Assembly: GCA_038206725.1 (NCBI GenBank)
Contig: JBBRAO010000014.1
Coordinates: forward strand, 1-64,000
DNA length: 64,000 nt
DNA from: JBAXXL01 sp038206725
Lineage (GTDB): Bacteria > Bacteroidota > Ignavibacteria > Kapaibacteriales > UBA2268
Direction of reading: 5' to 3'
The notes under the pieces: generated by a model
What the model was told of the DNA's origin: nothing
The model's input: the letters and a program-made list of their open reading frames with translations, nothing else
The model's database searches: none
In this document: piece after piece, positions 52,437 through 62,625 of the stretch
Numbering within the stretch: the first letter of the stretch is position 1
How the letters are laid out: each line of letters starts with the position of its first letter
Program-made: the position numbers and the translations under genes

Positions 52437-52597
52437 CATAATTTATACTAAAATTTTCATTTTCTTGTAAAGAACTAATTCAAAAATACAAAATAAATTT
52501 TACAATCCAAATTAATTTTTGTTAATTTATACAAAAAAATAATATATTTTTAAATTTCTATAAAAAGTTAGTAATATCTTAAAAATATTTCAAAGTA

Positions 52598-55111
52598 CTA
52601 TTCTAAAATTGTTTCTTGGAGACCTTCATTTGGGTCGTGGATGTAGCCTTCTTCGTCCTCATCATCGATTAAACGATCATCTTCAGGTTCTCTTGTAACA
52701 GTAGTAATGTCGGCAATTGTATCCCCGTCATCCAAACGAATCAAGCGAACACCTTGGGTATTACGACCGATTGTACGTATTTCTTCGACTGCTTGGCGAA
52801 TAAGAATACCATTAGTTGTCATAACAACTAAATCTTCGGTATCGGTTGTGGATAGTAAGCCGATGATATTACCTGTTTTTGCAGTAATATTCATAGAAAT
52901 TACACCTTTAGCACCGCGTTTAGTCAAACGGAAGTCTTCATACTTGGTACGTTTTCCATAACCTTTTTCACCAACAACAATTACTTGTGTATCGGATCTA
53001 TCAATAACTATCATTGAAATCACAACGTCATCTTTAGCTAAACTTATGCCTCTCACACCAGCGGCTGTACGTCCCATAGGGCGTACGTCGGTTTCGCGGA
53101 ATCTACAAGCCAAACCTTTTTGAGATCCTAAAATAATATCACATTTTCCATCCGTTAAGCGAGTAGCAATCAAGCTATCATCATCGGTCAAATTTATTGC
53201 AATGATACCTGTAGATCGTACATTAGCGAAAGAACTCAATTCGACTTTTTTAATTGTACCTCGTTTCGTTGCCATAACTACATAGTATTCATTTTCGTAA
53301 TCCTTAACCGACAAATATGATGTAACGCGTTCATCTTGTTGCATACTTATAACATTAGGCATCGCTCTACCTTTAGCGTTTCGGCTACCTTCGGGTATGT
53401 CGTAAACTTTTATACGGTAAACTCTGCCTTTATCGGTGAAGCATAGCAAATAATGATGTGTTGATGCTTGAAATACCACTTCTACGAAATCATCGTTATA
53501 TGTACCGGAGCCGCTAATACCTCGTCCGCCTTTTCTTTGGCGGCGATAATTCGTCATAGCGGTACGCTTGATGAAACCTTTGTGCGATATTGATACAATG
53601 ACTTCTTCGTCGGCAATAAAATCTTCGACACTATATTCGTGATCGTCTCTAACTATTTCGGTTCTTCGAGCATCGCCGAATTTATCGCTTAATTCTTCCA
53701 GTTCATCGGAAATAATATTTAACTGAAGTTCTTTGCTTGCCAAAATTGCTTTATATTCTTTGATTTTTTCAAGTAATTCATCATACTCAGCTTGAAGTTT
53801 AGCGCGTTCCAATCCGGTTAAGCGTTGTAAACGCATTTCCAAAATGGCTTTTGCTTGTATTTCGGATAGAGAAAAGCGTTCTTGTAAATTTATGGACGCT
53901 ATGCTTGTATCCTTTGAAGCACGAATTACCTTTATTACTTCATCAATATTATCAAGAGCTATTAATAAACCTTCTAATATATGAGCTCTTCTTTCGGCGG
54001 CTTTTAAATCGAAATGAGTGCGGCGGACAATTACTTCGTTACGATGCTCAATGAAATACTTCATCATTTGATTTAAAGTTAGAACTTGCGGTCTATTTTT
54101 TACCAAAGCGAGCATATTCACGCCGAATGTAACCTGCATTTGAGTATGCTTGTATAAATTATTTAGGACAACATCCGAAGTCGCGTCTCTTTTTAATTCA
54201 ATAACAACACGGATACCTTCACGGTCACTTTCATCTCTAAGCCCCGATATGCCTTCAATTAGTTTTTGGTTAACTAATTCGGATATCTTTTCGATCAAAG
54301 CCGCTTTATTAACTTGATAAGGCATTTCACTAATAATAATGGATTGCTTACCCGATTTTCTATTTTCTTCGATTTTGACTCTAGCACGAACTTTTATTTT
54401 ACCCCTACCGGTTAGATATCCTTCCTTTACTCCTTGATAGCCAAATATTATACCACCAGTCGGAAAATCCGGCGCGGGTACATATTGTAAAAGCTCCTCG
54501 TTAGTAATATTTGGATTTTCGATATAAGCTTTTAAACCGGCTACAATTTCTCTCAAATTATGAGGTGGTATGTTGGTCGCCATACCAACGGCAATACCGC
54601 TGGCGCCATTAATCAATAAAGTTGGTAGTACCGATGGCAATACGCTTGGTTCTTGAAGTGAATCATCGAAGTTCGGTTGAAAATCAACAGTATCTTTATC
54701 TATATCTCGTAAAGTATGAATAGCAATTTTATCGAGTCTTGTTTCAGTATAACGCATTGCGGCGGCGGGATCATTATCAATAGAGCCAAAGTTACCTTGC
54801 CCGTCAACCAATGGGTAGCGCAATGACCAATCTTGAGCCATACGGACCATAGCTTCATAAACGGATGAATCACCGTGCGGGTGATATTTACCCAAAACCT
54901 CACCGACTAAACGGGCGGATTTCTTGTACGGGCGGTTTGGAAGTAAACCTAATTCACTCATCGCATATAAGATTCTACGATGAACAGGTTTTAATCCGTC
55001 GCGTACGTCCGGAAGAGCACGAGATACGATAACCGACATCGAATAATCGAGATACGATTTCTTTAACTCATCTACTAAACCGGTTTGTATAATTTGTTCT
55101 TTTGCAAACAT
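52598..55111 (-). CDS. gyrA: DNA gyrase subunit A
   Basis: The 837-residue type IIA topoisomerase subunit has the family opening (LKKSYLDYSMSVIVSRALPDVRDGLKPVHRRILYAMSELGL). The quinolone-region segment is YHPHGDSSVYEAMVRMAQDWSLRYPL, and the catalytic tyrosine is in AAMRYTETRLDKIA. The long helical coiled coil carries LQRLTGLERAKL, and the C-terminal beta-pinwheel repeats include the GyrA box region (RRQRKGGRGISGS). The acidic tail (EDEEGYIHDPNEGLQETILE) fits the family. The length favours GyrA over ParC. No gyrB is in the window. It is divergent from the operon at 55310. Confidence 0.95.
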   Translation of the reverse strand: MFAKEQIIQTGLVDELKKSYLDYSMSVIVSRALPDVRDGLKPVHRRILYAMSELGLLPNRPYKKSARLVGEVLGKYHPHGDSSVYEAMVRMAQDWSLRYPLVDGQGNFGSIDNDPAAAMRYTETRLDKIAIHTLRDIDKDTVDFQPNFDDSLQEPSVLPSVLPTLLINGASGIAVGMATNIPPHNLREIVAGLKAYIENPNITNEELLQYVPAPDFPTGGIIFGYQGVKEGYLTGRGKIKVRARVKIEENRKSGKQSIIISEMPYQVNKAALIEKISELVNQKLIEGISGLRDESDREGIRVVIELKRDATSDVVLNNLYKHTQMQVTFGVNMLALVKNRPQVLTLNQMMKYFIEHRNEVIVRRTHFDLKAAERRAHILEGLLIALDNIDEVIKVIRASKDTSIASINLQERFSLSEIQAKAILEMRLQRLTGLERAKLQAEYDELLEKIKEYKAILASKELQLNIISDELEELSDKFGDARRTEIVRDDHEYSVEDFIADEEVIVSISHKGFIKRTAMTNYRRQRKGGRGISGSGTYNDDFVEVVFQASTHHYLLCFTDKGRVYRIKVYDIPEGSRNAKGRAMPNVISMQQDERVTSYLSVKDYENEYYVVMATKRGTIKKVELSSFANVRSTGIIAINLTDDDSLIATRLTDGKCDIILGSQKGLACRFRETDVRPMGRTAAGVRGISLAKDDVVISMIVIDRSDTQVIVVGEKGYGKRTKYEDFRLTKRGAKGVISMNITAKTGNIIGLLSTTDTEDLVVMTTNGILIRQAVEEIRTIGRNTQGVRLIRLDDGDTIADITTVTREPEDDRLIDDEDEEGYIHDPNEGLQETILE

Positions 55112-55249
55112 TAAAAATTCTCTTTCTTATTAAATAAGACTTACAAAAATAACAAATTTTCAGCACTTTTTGGGTATTAATTTTCCACATTTTATAGGTA
55201 ATATAGAAATTTTAAAAATAAATATGTTGAGAAATTGGCGTGAAAATTG

Positions 55250-55280
55250 TTGTTTTTAGTATGAATTCTGGTTAATTTTG
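55250..55280 (+). promoter_or_regulatory. Putative Bacteroidota-type promoter of the 55310-62500 operon
   Basis: TTG at 55250-55252 and TAATTTTG at 55273-55280 are spaced by 20 bp, as in holA. The box ends 29 bp before the start codon. Confidence 0.6.
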
Positions 55281-55309
55281 CTTAATAATAATAACTAAAA
55301 AGGCAAAAA

Positions 55310-58300
55310 ATGAAAAAAATATATATTTTTATTGCTCTGCTAATTGCTATAAACTCTCTAAGTGCTAAGGATATTTATATTTTTGGGACGAAGGCAACCA
55401 TCTATCCGGTAATCAAAATGGATCTGATGGCTTTCGATGATGAGTATAATTTGATTAATATTTCCAATCCGAGCGAAGTGGAAATTAGCGATAATGGAGC
55501 TTTAATGACAATTATTCGCGGTGAAAATAAATCATTACCAATAAATGATCCTGCAGTTGTATTTCTTTTTGATTTAAGTTTGGATGTAAAAGGCGGTACC
55601 AAATCGCATTTTGTATTCGCGAAAGATATCATTAAAAACATATCAACTCGACTAATTGAGGCAGGATTGAATACCGCTCTATGTTCTTATGATTATATGA
55701 GCTATATGAATATGGATTATACAACAGATTTAGATTCTTTGAATTTGGCTATTGACAGTATGAAATCGCAAGAGATTTCTTATTTCGAACGCGGTTTGAA
55801 TCAAGGATTTACATCGGCATTTTCGATTGCGGGTGTTTCAAAATCGAAGAAGATTGTTGTATTGATAACTGATGGTTATAGTGATATTAATGTTAATCAG
55901 ATTATTGCTCAAGCTAATCAGGAGGATATCACTCTCTATATTTTAAATTTGAGTAGAGAGAATATTAAGTCTTATAACGACCTATGCCAATCGACCGCTG
56001 GATATATAGTTAACACTACCGATGTTCAAAACCCCGATTTGATGTCATCGGTTTTATACCATCTAATTAAGGGATATAGGCCTTATTCTGTTGATTACAA
56101 TGCTAATTATGCTTGCGATAATAAACATACCGGTACTGTTAACTTAAAAAATGATACAAAAAAACAAAACTTTTCTTACACCGAAACAAATGAAGCAAAA
56201 CCATATTTGGAATCAAAACCAAAATATATAGGCTTCAGTGCTGTTGATATAGGCGAAGAAAAGCAAATTGATGTTAAGATTATTGCTCACGACGGCGATA
56301 TATATATTAGAAAAATTGAAATAATCAAAGGTGATAATATTAATATTCCTCCATCGGGGGATAAATTAAATATAGTTGCCGGAGGTGCGGGCGGATTTTT
56401 ACTTCTAAACGGGCAATCTCACACTGTTTCAATTAAATATAAACCAACAAATTTTCAAAAAGACAGTGCTTTAATTTACACTCAATTAATGATTGACGCC
56501 GACGCCTGTTACGGAAAAGAGATACCAATTACAGCAGGTTTCCCTTCGAAAGGACCTATCGGAAAAAGAACAATCGATTTGGTTTATCCTTATAAAGGTA
56601 AAAAACTTTTTGCCGGTGATTCAGTCAACATTTCTTGGAAAGGGCTATTACCCGAAGATATGGTGCATATAGCATTTTCATCAACTAACGGTAAAACTTG
56701 GGATACGATATTTAATATTTATGGAAAGTATAATACATTAAATTCTACGATTTATCATCGATGGTTTGTCGCAGATACCGCTTCCGATTCCTGCTTATTT
56801 AAAATCATTCAACTTTGGCCTAATCACTTAGGAAAAACCATTGTTCTAAGGCACGACGACGAAGTAAACACAGCATTTTTCAGTCACGATATGCTGAACA
56901 AAATGGTTGTAACTTCCTCGAATGATAAAACTATACGTGTATGGAATTCAGATAATGGACAAGAAATAAGACGATTTGAAGGTCATACCGCCGCTGTAAA
57001 TTATGCTGAATTTTCGTTGGATGACAAATATATCATTTCAGCGGGTGATGATATGAAGGCTATTCTGTGGGATGTTCAAACGGGGGATTCAATAACCGAA
57101 TTCCGGCACGATTCGCGTGTATCTTGTGCGAAATTTACCAGAGACGGCAAATACATAGTAACATCCGGGCACGATGGATATGTAAAGGTATGGGATAGAA
57201 CCACATTCAAACTTTACCGATCACGAAAATACATTGACCCAACCAATCCTGATTACAGGCAATACGTTTATCATTTTGATATTCATCCTATTTATCAAAC
57301 CCGAATTTTATCTTCTAATTCTTTAGGTAAAGTTTCAATATGGGATTTTGAACAAAATAAAGATTTAACAGAAATTGATATTAAAAAGGAATTTAATAAA
57401 CCAGAGATTTTCCAGATACCGCATTGCGCTTTTAACGAAAAGGGTGATTTAATCGCTATTACAACTGCTCTCACTGATCATAACGTTTGCGTTTGGAATT
57501 ATGTATCAGCTGATAATACTGCTACATATCGCTACAGTTTAGATACAGCGGTTACAAACGCGGCTAATTCGGCGTTATTCCAATATACCGATAAATATGG
57601 TGAGATGTTATTGATATCCTGCGGTTCGAACAAAACATTGATTTGGGATGCCCTGAATAATAAAATTCATAACTTTTTCCAATATATCAAACCTGAACAT
57701 ACGGGTGCAGTAACAACAAGTATTTTTAATTTTGATACTAAAGTTCTTCTAACCGCAAGTATGGATAATACCGCTCGATTATGGAACTTAGATCAAAACT
57801 CAATTCAAGTGGATACCTCGGATTATTTCTCTATTGGGTATCCGGAGTTATACGGAAAGAAAGTTAATTTTGATTATATGGCTCTCAATTTCAAAAGGGA
57901 TACGGTAATTCCCGCTATGATTACTAATACTTCAAAAGCGAGGATTACGATAAGCGGTGTTAATTTGAGCGGACCTGCGAAGGATGAATTTGCAGTCTTG
58001 AGGGATAATCCGAATGCCGGATTTGATTTGGATTCAGCGGAGACAAAACTCTTCGAAGTTCGTTTCGCTCCTGTTTCCTTGGGGGACAAGGAGTGCAAAA
58101 TCAATTTTACGTTAAAGAGTAATGTTCCACAAGCGGCTTTTGACAGAGGCGATGCTAAGGAAACTTATAGCTTCGATTTCATAGGTAATTCTTATCAACG
58201 AGAATTGGTTCCAACTGAAGAGTTCTTGGACTTTGGACAAATAGAATTGGGCGATGTTTTTGATATAGAAAAATTCGTTATGATTGAAAACAAAAGTCCA

Positions 58301-59239
58301 AAAGATATTACTATTAGCAAAATATATATTGACGGATATCCAAACGATGACAGCTTGAAAACAGCTGACTTTAAAATTTTAGATAACGGCGTAACCAAAT
58401 TGCCTTATGTTTTACCTGCGGGCGGCAAACTACCTATTAAACTCAGGTTTATCCCTTTAAATTTAGGACGTAAAAATGCTCAACTGCACTATACGCATAA
58501 TGGTAGCTTTGGTGAAGCAAAAATCAATTTATATGGCGAATGTGTAAAATCAGTATTGGATTCAATTACAATTGCTTTAAATAATATCTCCGCAAAACCC
58601 GGGGATAGAATTAAAGTACCGATTTATGCTGTAAACGCATATATTGAGAAAGCTTATGAGAATATTACAGGATTTACCGGTTATTTGAAGTTTAACCCAA
58701 CAATGTTAGCTCCTATTGGAACATTTGAATTCGATACAATTGTAGGAAATTGGCGCACCTTGAAGTTGAATTTACCAAAAGATACTGATTCAAATAAAGT
58801 TCTAACATATCTCGAGTTTGATGTTGGATTAGGTAACGATACCGTATCGCCTCTATTATTGGAGCATTTTGCACCTGTTGGCAGAGCAAAGGTCAAGGTA
58901 AGAGAGCGTTCAGCCAAATTCACATTGAACGGTGTGTGTTTGCAAGGCAAAGATCCACGATTACTTGATCTAACGGGTAGGGTGGAGTTATTGCAAAATA
59001 CACCAAATCCGATAATTTCCCAATCCATAATAAACTACGAATTGATAGAAGATGGACGGACTAAGCTATATATTACAGACATAAGCGGTCGAACCGTTCG
59101 AGTAATTGAAGATAGAGAAATGAAAAAAGGCAAACACACAGCAAATATAAACGCTGAAGAATTTAGTAGTGGGAAGTATTTCTATATTTTAGAAACACCT
59201 TCCAGAAAATTAACAAAGAGTTTTGAGGTAACTAAGTAA
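55310..59239 (+). CDS. Secreted VWA/WD40/ASH/cohesin-like protein with T9SS sorting domain
   Basis: The 1309-residue protein has a signal peptide (KIYIFIALLIAINSLSA). A von Willebrand factor A-like domain (about 80-260) has the strand VVFLFDLSLDVKGG and KKIVVLITDGYSD; the MIDAS motif is D-L-S-L-D rather than D-x-S-x-S. A Y-P-Y-K-G-K-K-L-type Ig module (about 420-510) follows, then a WD40 propeller (about 515-850: SSNDKTIRVWNSDNG, GHTAAVNYAEFSLDDKYIISAGDD). ASH modules (about 860-1080), a cohesin-like module (ISAKPGDRIKVPIYAV...NPTMLAP, about 1090-1210) and the T9SS tail (LLQNTPNPIISQSIINYEL) complete it. It shares modules with the 32023 protein. It is the first gene of an operon with hisS (7 bp). 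Confidence 0.85.
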   Translation: MKKIYIFIALLIAINSLSAKDIYIFGTKATIYPVIKMDLMAFDDEYNLINISNPSEVEISDNGALMTIIRGENKSLPINDPAVVFLFDLSLDVKGGTKSHFVFAKDIIKNISTRLIEAGLNTALCSYDYMSYMNMDYTTDLDSLNLAIDSMKSQEISYFERGLNQGFTSAFSIAGVSKSKKIVVLITDGYSDINVNQIIAQANQEDITLYILNLSRENIKSYNDLCQSTAGYIVNTTDVQNPDLMSSVLYHLIKGYRPYSVDYNANYACDNKHTGTVNLKNDTKKQNFSYTETNEAKPYLESKPKYIGFSAVDIGEEKQIDVKIIAHDGDIYIRKIEIIKGDNINIPPSGDKLNIVAGGAGGFLLLNGQSHTVSIKYKPTNFQKDSALIYTQLMIDADACYGKEIPITAGFPSKGPIGKRTIDLVYPYKGKKLFAGDSVNISWKGLLPEDMVHIAFSSTNGKTWDTIFNIYGKYNTLNSTIYHRWFVADTASDSCLFKIIQLWPNHLGKTIVLRHDDEVNTAFFSHDMLNKMVVTSSNDKTIRVWNSDNGQEIRRFEGHTAAVNYAEFSLDDKYIISAGDDMKAILWDVQTGDSITEFRHDSRVSCAKFTRDGKYIVTSGHDGYVKVWDRTTFKLYRSRKYIDPTNPDYRQYVYHFDIHPIYQTRILSSNSLGKVSIWDFEQNKDLTEIDIKKEFNKPEIFQIPHCAFNEKGDLIAITTALTDHNVCVWNYVSADNTATYRYSLDTAVTNAANSALFQYTDKYGEMLLISCGSNKTLIWDALNNKIHNFFQYIKPEHTGAVTTSIFNFDTKVLLTASMDNTARLWNLDQNSIQVDTSDYFSIGYPELYGKKVNFDYMALNFKRDTVIPAMITNTSKARITISGVNLSGPAKDEFAVLRDNPNAGFDLDSAETKLFEVRFAPVSLGDKECKINFTLKSNVPQAAFDRGDAKETYSFDFIGNSYQRELVPTEEFLDFGQIELGDVFDIEKFVMIENKSPKDITISKIYIDGYPNDDSLKTADFKILDNGVTKLPYVLPAGGKLPIKLRFIPLNLGRKNAQLHYTHNGSFGEAKINLYGECVKSVLDSITIALNNISAKPGDRIKVPIYAVNAYIEKAYENITGFTGYLKFNPTMLAPIGTFEFDTIVGNWRTLKLNLPKDTDSNKVLTYLEFDVGLGNDTVSPLLLEHFAPVGRAKVKVRERSAKFTLNGVCLQGKDPRLLDLTGRVELLQNTPNPIISQSIINYELIEDGRTKLYITDISGRTVRVIEDREMKKGKHTANINAEEFSSGKYFYILETPSRKLTKSFEVTK

Positions 59240-59245
59240 TAAACT

Positions 59246-60493
59246 ATGATTAAAGCAGTTAAAGGAACTAAGGATTTACTTCCGGAGGATTTATTCCGTT
59301 GGCATTTTGCTGAAGAAAAATTCCGAGAAGTAACTAGAAGCTATGGCTATAATGAATTGAGAACACCTATTTTCGAAAATACCGGTGTGTTTTCGCGTAG
59401 TATCGGTGAAGAATCGGACATTGTAAATAAAGAAATGTACACTTTTAAAGATAAAGGAGATGAAAGCATTACTCTGCGTCCTGAAATGACAGCCGCATTG
59501 GTCCGTGCTTGTGTTGAACATAATCTTACACGTGAGCATTCATTATTGAGATTGTGGTATTTCGGACCTTTTTTCCGTTACGAAAGACCGCAAAAAGGAA
59601 GACAACGCCAGTTCCATCAATTCGGTGTAGAATGTTTGGGTTCGCCTTTAGCGTCAGCTGATGCAGAAGTTATTATGTTAGCCGATAGGTTAATCAAATC
59701 CTTGGGTGTTACTCAGTATAAACTGTTGTTGAATACTTTGGGTACTGACGAAACCAGAGATGCCTATAGAAAAGCTTTAATAGAATACCTCGAATCGGTA
59801 AAAGATCATTTGAGCGAAGACAGCAAACGCCGAATGCTCACAAATCCATTGCGTGTTTTGGATTCGAAAGAGAAAAATGATATTGAAGCCGTTGCTAAAG
59901 CACCAATAATTTTAGATTTTCTTGACGATGCAAGCAAGGCGCATTTTGAAAATGTCAAGGCGATTTTGGACAAGTTTGGAATAAATTACGAAGTCAATCC
60001 ATTTATTGTACGCGGCTTGGATTATTACAACCACACAATATTTGAATTCCGCTCCGATTCTCTTGGCTCGCAGGATTCTTTTGGAGGTGGCGGACGCTAT
60101 GATAAGTTATTTGAACAACTGGGTGGGGCATCTACACCAGCTGTAGGTTTTGCTATGGGTGTGGAACGTTTACTCATTATGCTTGAATCCATTAATCAGT
60201 TCGAATTGAAAAGCTACGATACAGATATTTACGTCATTACTTACGACGATTCGCAATATTCCTATGGCTTAGAAGTGGCTGAATTGTTACGAGATAAGGG
60301 TTGTAGCGTATTAAACGATGTTAAGCAAAGGAAATTCAAAACTCAGTTCAAAGAAGCCGATAAGTATAAATCACGCTATGCTTTGATTATTGGCGAGGAT
60401 GAAATGTTAAATAACCAAGTAACCATTAAAAATATGGCTACAGGTGAACAAAATAAAATTAGTTTGAATGAATTAACAAACTATAAATTCTAA
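59246..60493 (+). CDS. hisS: Histidine--tRNA ligase
   Basis: The 415-residue class II synthetase has the HisRS motifs: KGTKDLLPEDLFRWHFAEEKFREV, motif 2 RYERPQKGRQRQFHQFGVECLG, the His A box FIVRGLDYYNHTIFEF, motif 3 AVGFAMGVERLLIML, and the anticodon-binding C-terminus. It charges tRNA-His. It begins 7 bp after the secreted-protein stop and is followed by a histidine kinase. The length is standard. Confidence 0.97.
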   Translation: MIKAVKGTKDLLPEDLFRWHFAEEKFREVTRSYGYNELRTPIFENTGVFSRSIGEESDIVNKEMYTFKDKGDESITLRPEMTAALVRACVEHNLTREHSLLRLWYFGPFFRYERPQKGRQRQFHQFGVECLGSPLASADAEVIMLADRLIKSLGVTQYKLLLNTLGTDETRDAYRKALIEYLESVKDHLSEDSKRRMLTNPLRVLDSKEKNDIEAVAKAPIILDFLDDASKAHFENVKAILDKFGINYEVNPFIVRGLDYYNHTIFEFRSDSLGSQDSFGGGGRYDKLFEQLGGASTPAVGFAMGVERLLIMLESINQFELKSYDTDIYVITYDDSQYSYGLEVAELLRDKGCSVLNDVKQRKFKTQFKEADKYKSRYALIIGEDEMLNNQVTIKNMATGEQNKISLNELTNYKF

Positions 60494-60519
60494 TAACTTT
60501 CACTTTTTGAGATGGTATA

Positions 60520-61761
60520 ATGAAGAAGAATGTGACAAAAGCTGTATTATTTATCATTGCGTTTGCATTAATAGTCGGATCATTGCTTACTACATATAAT
60601 CTTTCAAATACTATACAGCAAAGAGAAAAAAACGTATTAGAATTATACGCTAATATTTACGAGTATTATTTCAAAAATATATTCAATGATTTAGGTTCCG
60701 AAGGATCCCAAAATTCCGACATTCTGCTCCTCTTAATTGACGATATTACGCCGAAGATTGATAATCCTTTCATATTTACCGATGAAAACGATTTACCATT
60801 AGAACCCTATGATATATGGTCTGTAAATGTTGGTTTGGAAAAGATCAAAAAACAGGACCAAAAGAAGTATATGCTGGATTATGTAGCCAAAATGAAGCGT
60901 ACTTATGAACCATTCTTGGTTAAAGACGGCGCATCGGATTCCGCAAAAGTCATCCAAAAACTTTATTACTATCATTCCTCGCTTGTCGATAGGCTTCGCT
61001 GGTTCCCATTGGGCGCTTTGGTGATAATCTTGGGTATAATCTGGATTGGATATTTCGCGTTTAGTTACTTCAGAAAGAACGAAGAAAGCCGAGTTTGGGT
61101 GGGAATGGCAAAGGAAGCCGCTCATCAATTGGGAACACCGCTTTCGAGTATGATGGCTTGGGTTGAAATATTGAAGTATGGCAAAGACGACCCCGAGCAA
61201 ATTGAAATGACGGCTATTGAAATGACAAAGGATATTGATAGGTTAAACACGATAGCTAAACGATTTTCAAAAATAGGTTCAATGCCGGAGAAGGAAATTG
61301 TAAATTTAACCGAAGTTTTGGAAAATATCTGCCGTTATTTTGAAATGCGATTACCGCATTTGGGTAGAAAAATCGAAATCATTCGTGACTTAAATAAGGT
61401 TGTTGAAATACCAATTAATACCGAACTATTTGCTTGGGTTATAGAAAACTTGCTCAAAAATGCCGCTGAAGCAATCGAAGATGTCAACGGTACTGTTACT
61501 ATAGAAATGGATTCCGCCACTAAGAACAAAGTAATTATCCATATTAAAGATAGTGGTAAAGGAATGAGCAAATCTAATAAGGCGAAGGCCTTTAACGCGG
61601 GATTTACCACTAAGAAAAGAGGTTGGGGCTTAGGACTGACTCTTACGAAAAGGATAATTGAAGAATACCACGACGGTAAAATATATATTAAAGAAACTGC
61701 GATAGGTAAGGGTACCACATTTGTGATTGAGTTGCCAAATTCTGATAGGAAAATTAAATAA
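60520..61761 (+). CDS. Membrane sensor histidine kinase
   Basis: The 413-residue kinase has two transmembrane helices (AVLFIIAFALIVGSLLTTY and RWFPLGALVIILGIIWIGYFAF), with a periplasmic sensor loop of about 130 residues between them. The H-box is EAAHQLGTPLSSMMAWVEIL, and the phosphorylated histidine is in AHQLGTP. Dimerisation is followed by an HATPase domain with N box NLLKNAAEAIED and G boxes IKDSGKGMSKSNK and KRGWGLGLTLTKRIIEEYHDG. No HAMP domain is visible and no response regulator is adjacent, so it is an orphan kinase. Confidence 0.93.
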   Translation: MKKNVTKAVLFIIAFALIVGSLLTTYNLSNTIQQREKNVLELYANIYEYYFKNIFNDLGSEGSQNSDILLLLIDDITPKIDNPFIFTDENDLPLEPYDIWSVNVGLEKIKKQDQKKYMLDYVAKMKRTYEPFLVKDGASDSAKVIQKLYYYHSSLVDRLRWFPLGALVIILGIIWIGYFAFSYFRKNEESRVWVGMAKEAAHQLGTPLSSMMAWVEILKYGKDDPEQIEMTAIEMTKDIDRLNTIAKRFSKIGSMPEKEIVNLTEVLENICRYFEMRLPHLGRKIEIIRDLNKVVEIPINTELFAWVIENLLKNAAEAIEDVNGTVTIEMDSATKNKVIIHIKDSGKGMSKSNKAKAFNAGFTTKKRGWGLGLTLTKRIIEEYHDGKIYIKETAIGKGTTFVIELPNSDRKIK

Positions 61762-61762
61762 G

Positions 61763-62500
61763 ATGAGTTATATTTTTAATGAGATGGAAAGAGCCGAGCA
61801 AAAAAGTATTCTGGAAACAATACTTTTTGTTTCGGACGAAACAGTTAATTGCAAATTCATAAACACCATTTTCAACAGCTTGACAGGCGTTGAAGATGAA
61901 AATAGCGCTAATAGTATATCGGCAGTTTACTTAAGCGATTTGGTGGACGAAATAAACCAGGAACTTTTCCAATCGAATAGACCCTATAAAGTAGTGAATT
62001 TCGCAGGTGGGTATCAGTTTGCCACTCGAGCAGAATGGGGAGAGCTAGTTTCAAAATTAATTCAATCCAAATCGAAACGAAGGCTGTCGCAAGCGGCGTT
62101 AGAAACTTTGGCGATAATTGCGTATAAACAACCTATTTCCAAACCGATAATAGACCAAATTCGTGGTGTAAGCACAAATGAAGTGGTTAATTCGCTAATA
62201 GAAAAAGGTTTTGTGAAATTTATGGGTAGGAGTGAGGCAATCGGCAAACCTATGCTTTACGGAACCACAGACGAGTTCTTGAAACATTTTGGTTTGGTTT
62301 CGATTGATGAATTGCCTGCATTAAAAGAATTGGATGATATTGCTCAAGAACAGGAAGAAATATATCCTGAATCCGAAATTATAATTGACGTTAGCGACGA
62401 AACAAAATTCCAAAGTATCCAACAATCCGGTATAGCCCATATAGAGGAATATAACGAAAACGAAGAATTAGAAGATGTGCTAATAGAAAGAAGGGATTAG
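61763..62500 (+). CDS. scpB: Segregation and condensation protein B
   Basis: The protein of about 245 residues starts best at ATG 61763, just after the kinase stop (an upstream in-frame start at 61727 would overlap the kinase). The family is recognised by EQKSILETILFVSDETV and LSQAALETLAIIAYKQPISKPIIDQIRGVSTNEVVNSLIEKGFVKFMGRSEAIGKPMLYGTTDEFLKHFGL, the winged helices. It ends with an acidic tail. ScpB works with ScpA and SMC in chromosome compaction; scpA is not in the window. It is the last gene of the operon. Confidence 0.92.
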   Translation: MSYIFNEMERAEQKSILETILFVSDETVNCKFINTIFNSLTGVEDENSANSISAVYLSDLVDEINQELFQSNRPYKVVNFAGGYQFATRAEWGELVSKLIQSKSKRRLSQAALETLAIIAYKQPISKPIIDQIRGVSTNEVVNSLIEKGFVKFMGRSEAIGKPMLYGTTDEFLKHFGLVSIDELPALKELDDIAQEQEEIYPESEIIIDVSDETKFQSIQQSGIAHIEEYNENEELEDVLIERRD

Positions 62501-62625
62501 GAAATAGACGAATCGTTATTTTTGAATTGATAGGAATCCTACGTCAAGTAATTGAAAGTTAAAAATGCGAAGCCGTTTGTTAGATTAGATCTAGAATAAT
62601 TCCCCGGTTCTTTTCTTTAAGAATT

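Noticed and set aside
52273..52470. 65-codon plus-strand frame with an AAGGA ribosome-binding-like sequence
   Set aside because: The composition is not protein-like, it overlaps an opposite-strand frame and the long hairpin of the gyrA-nuoF spacer, and no family is recognised.
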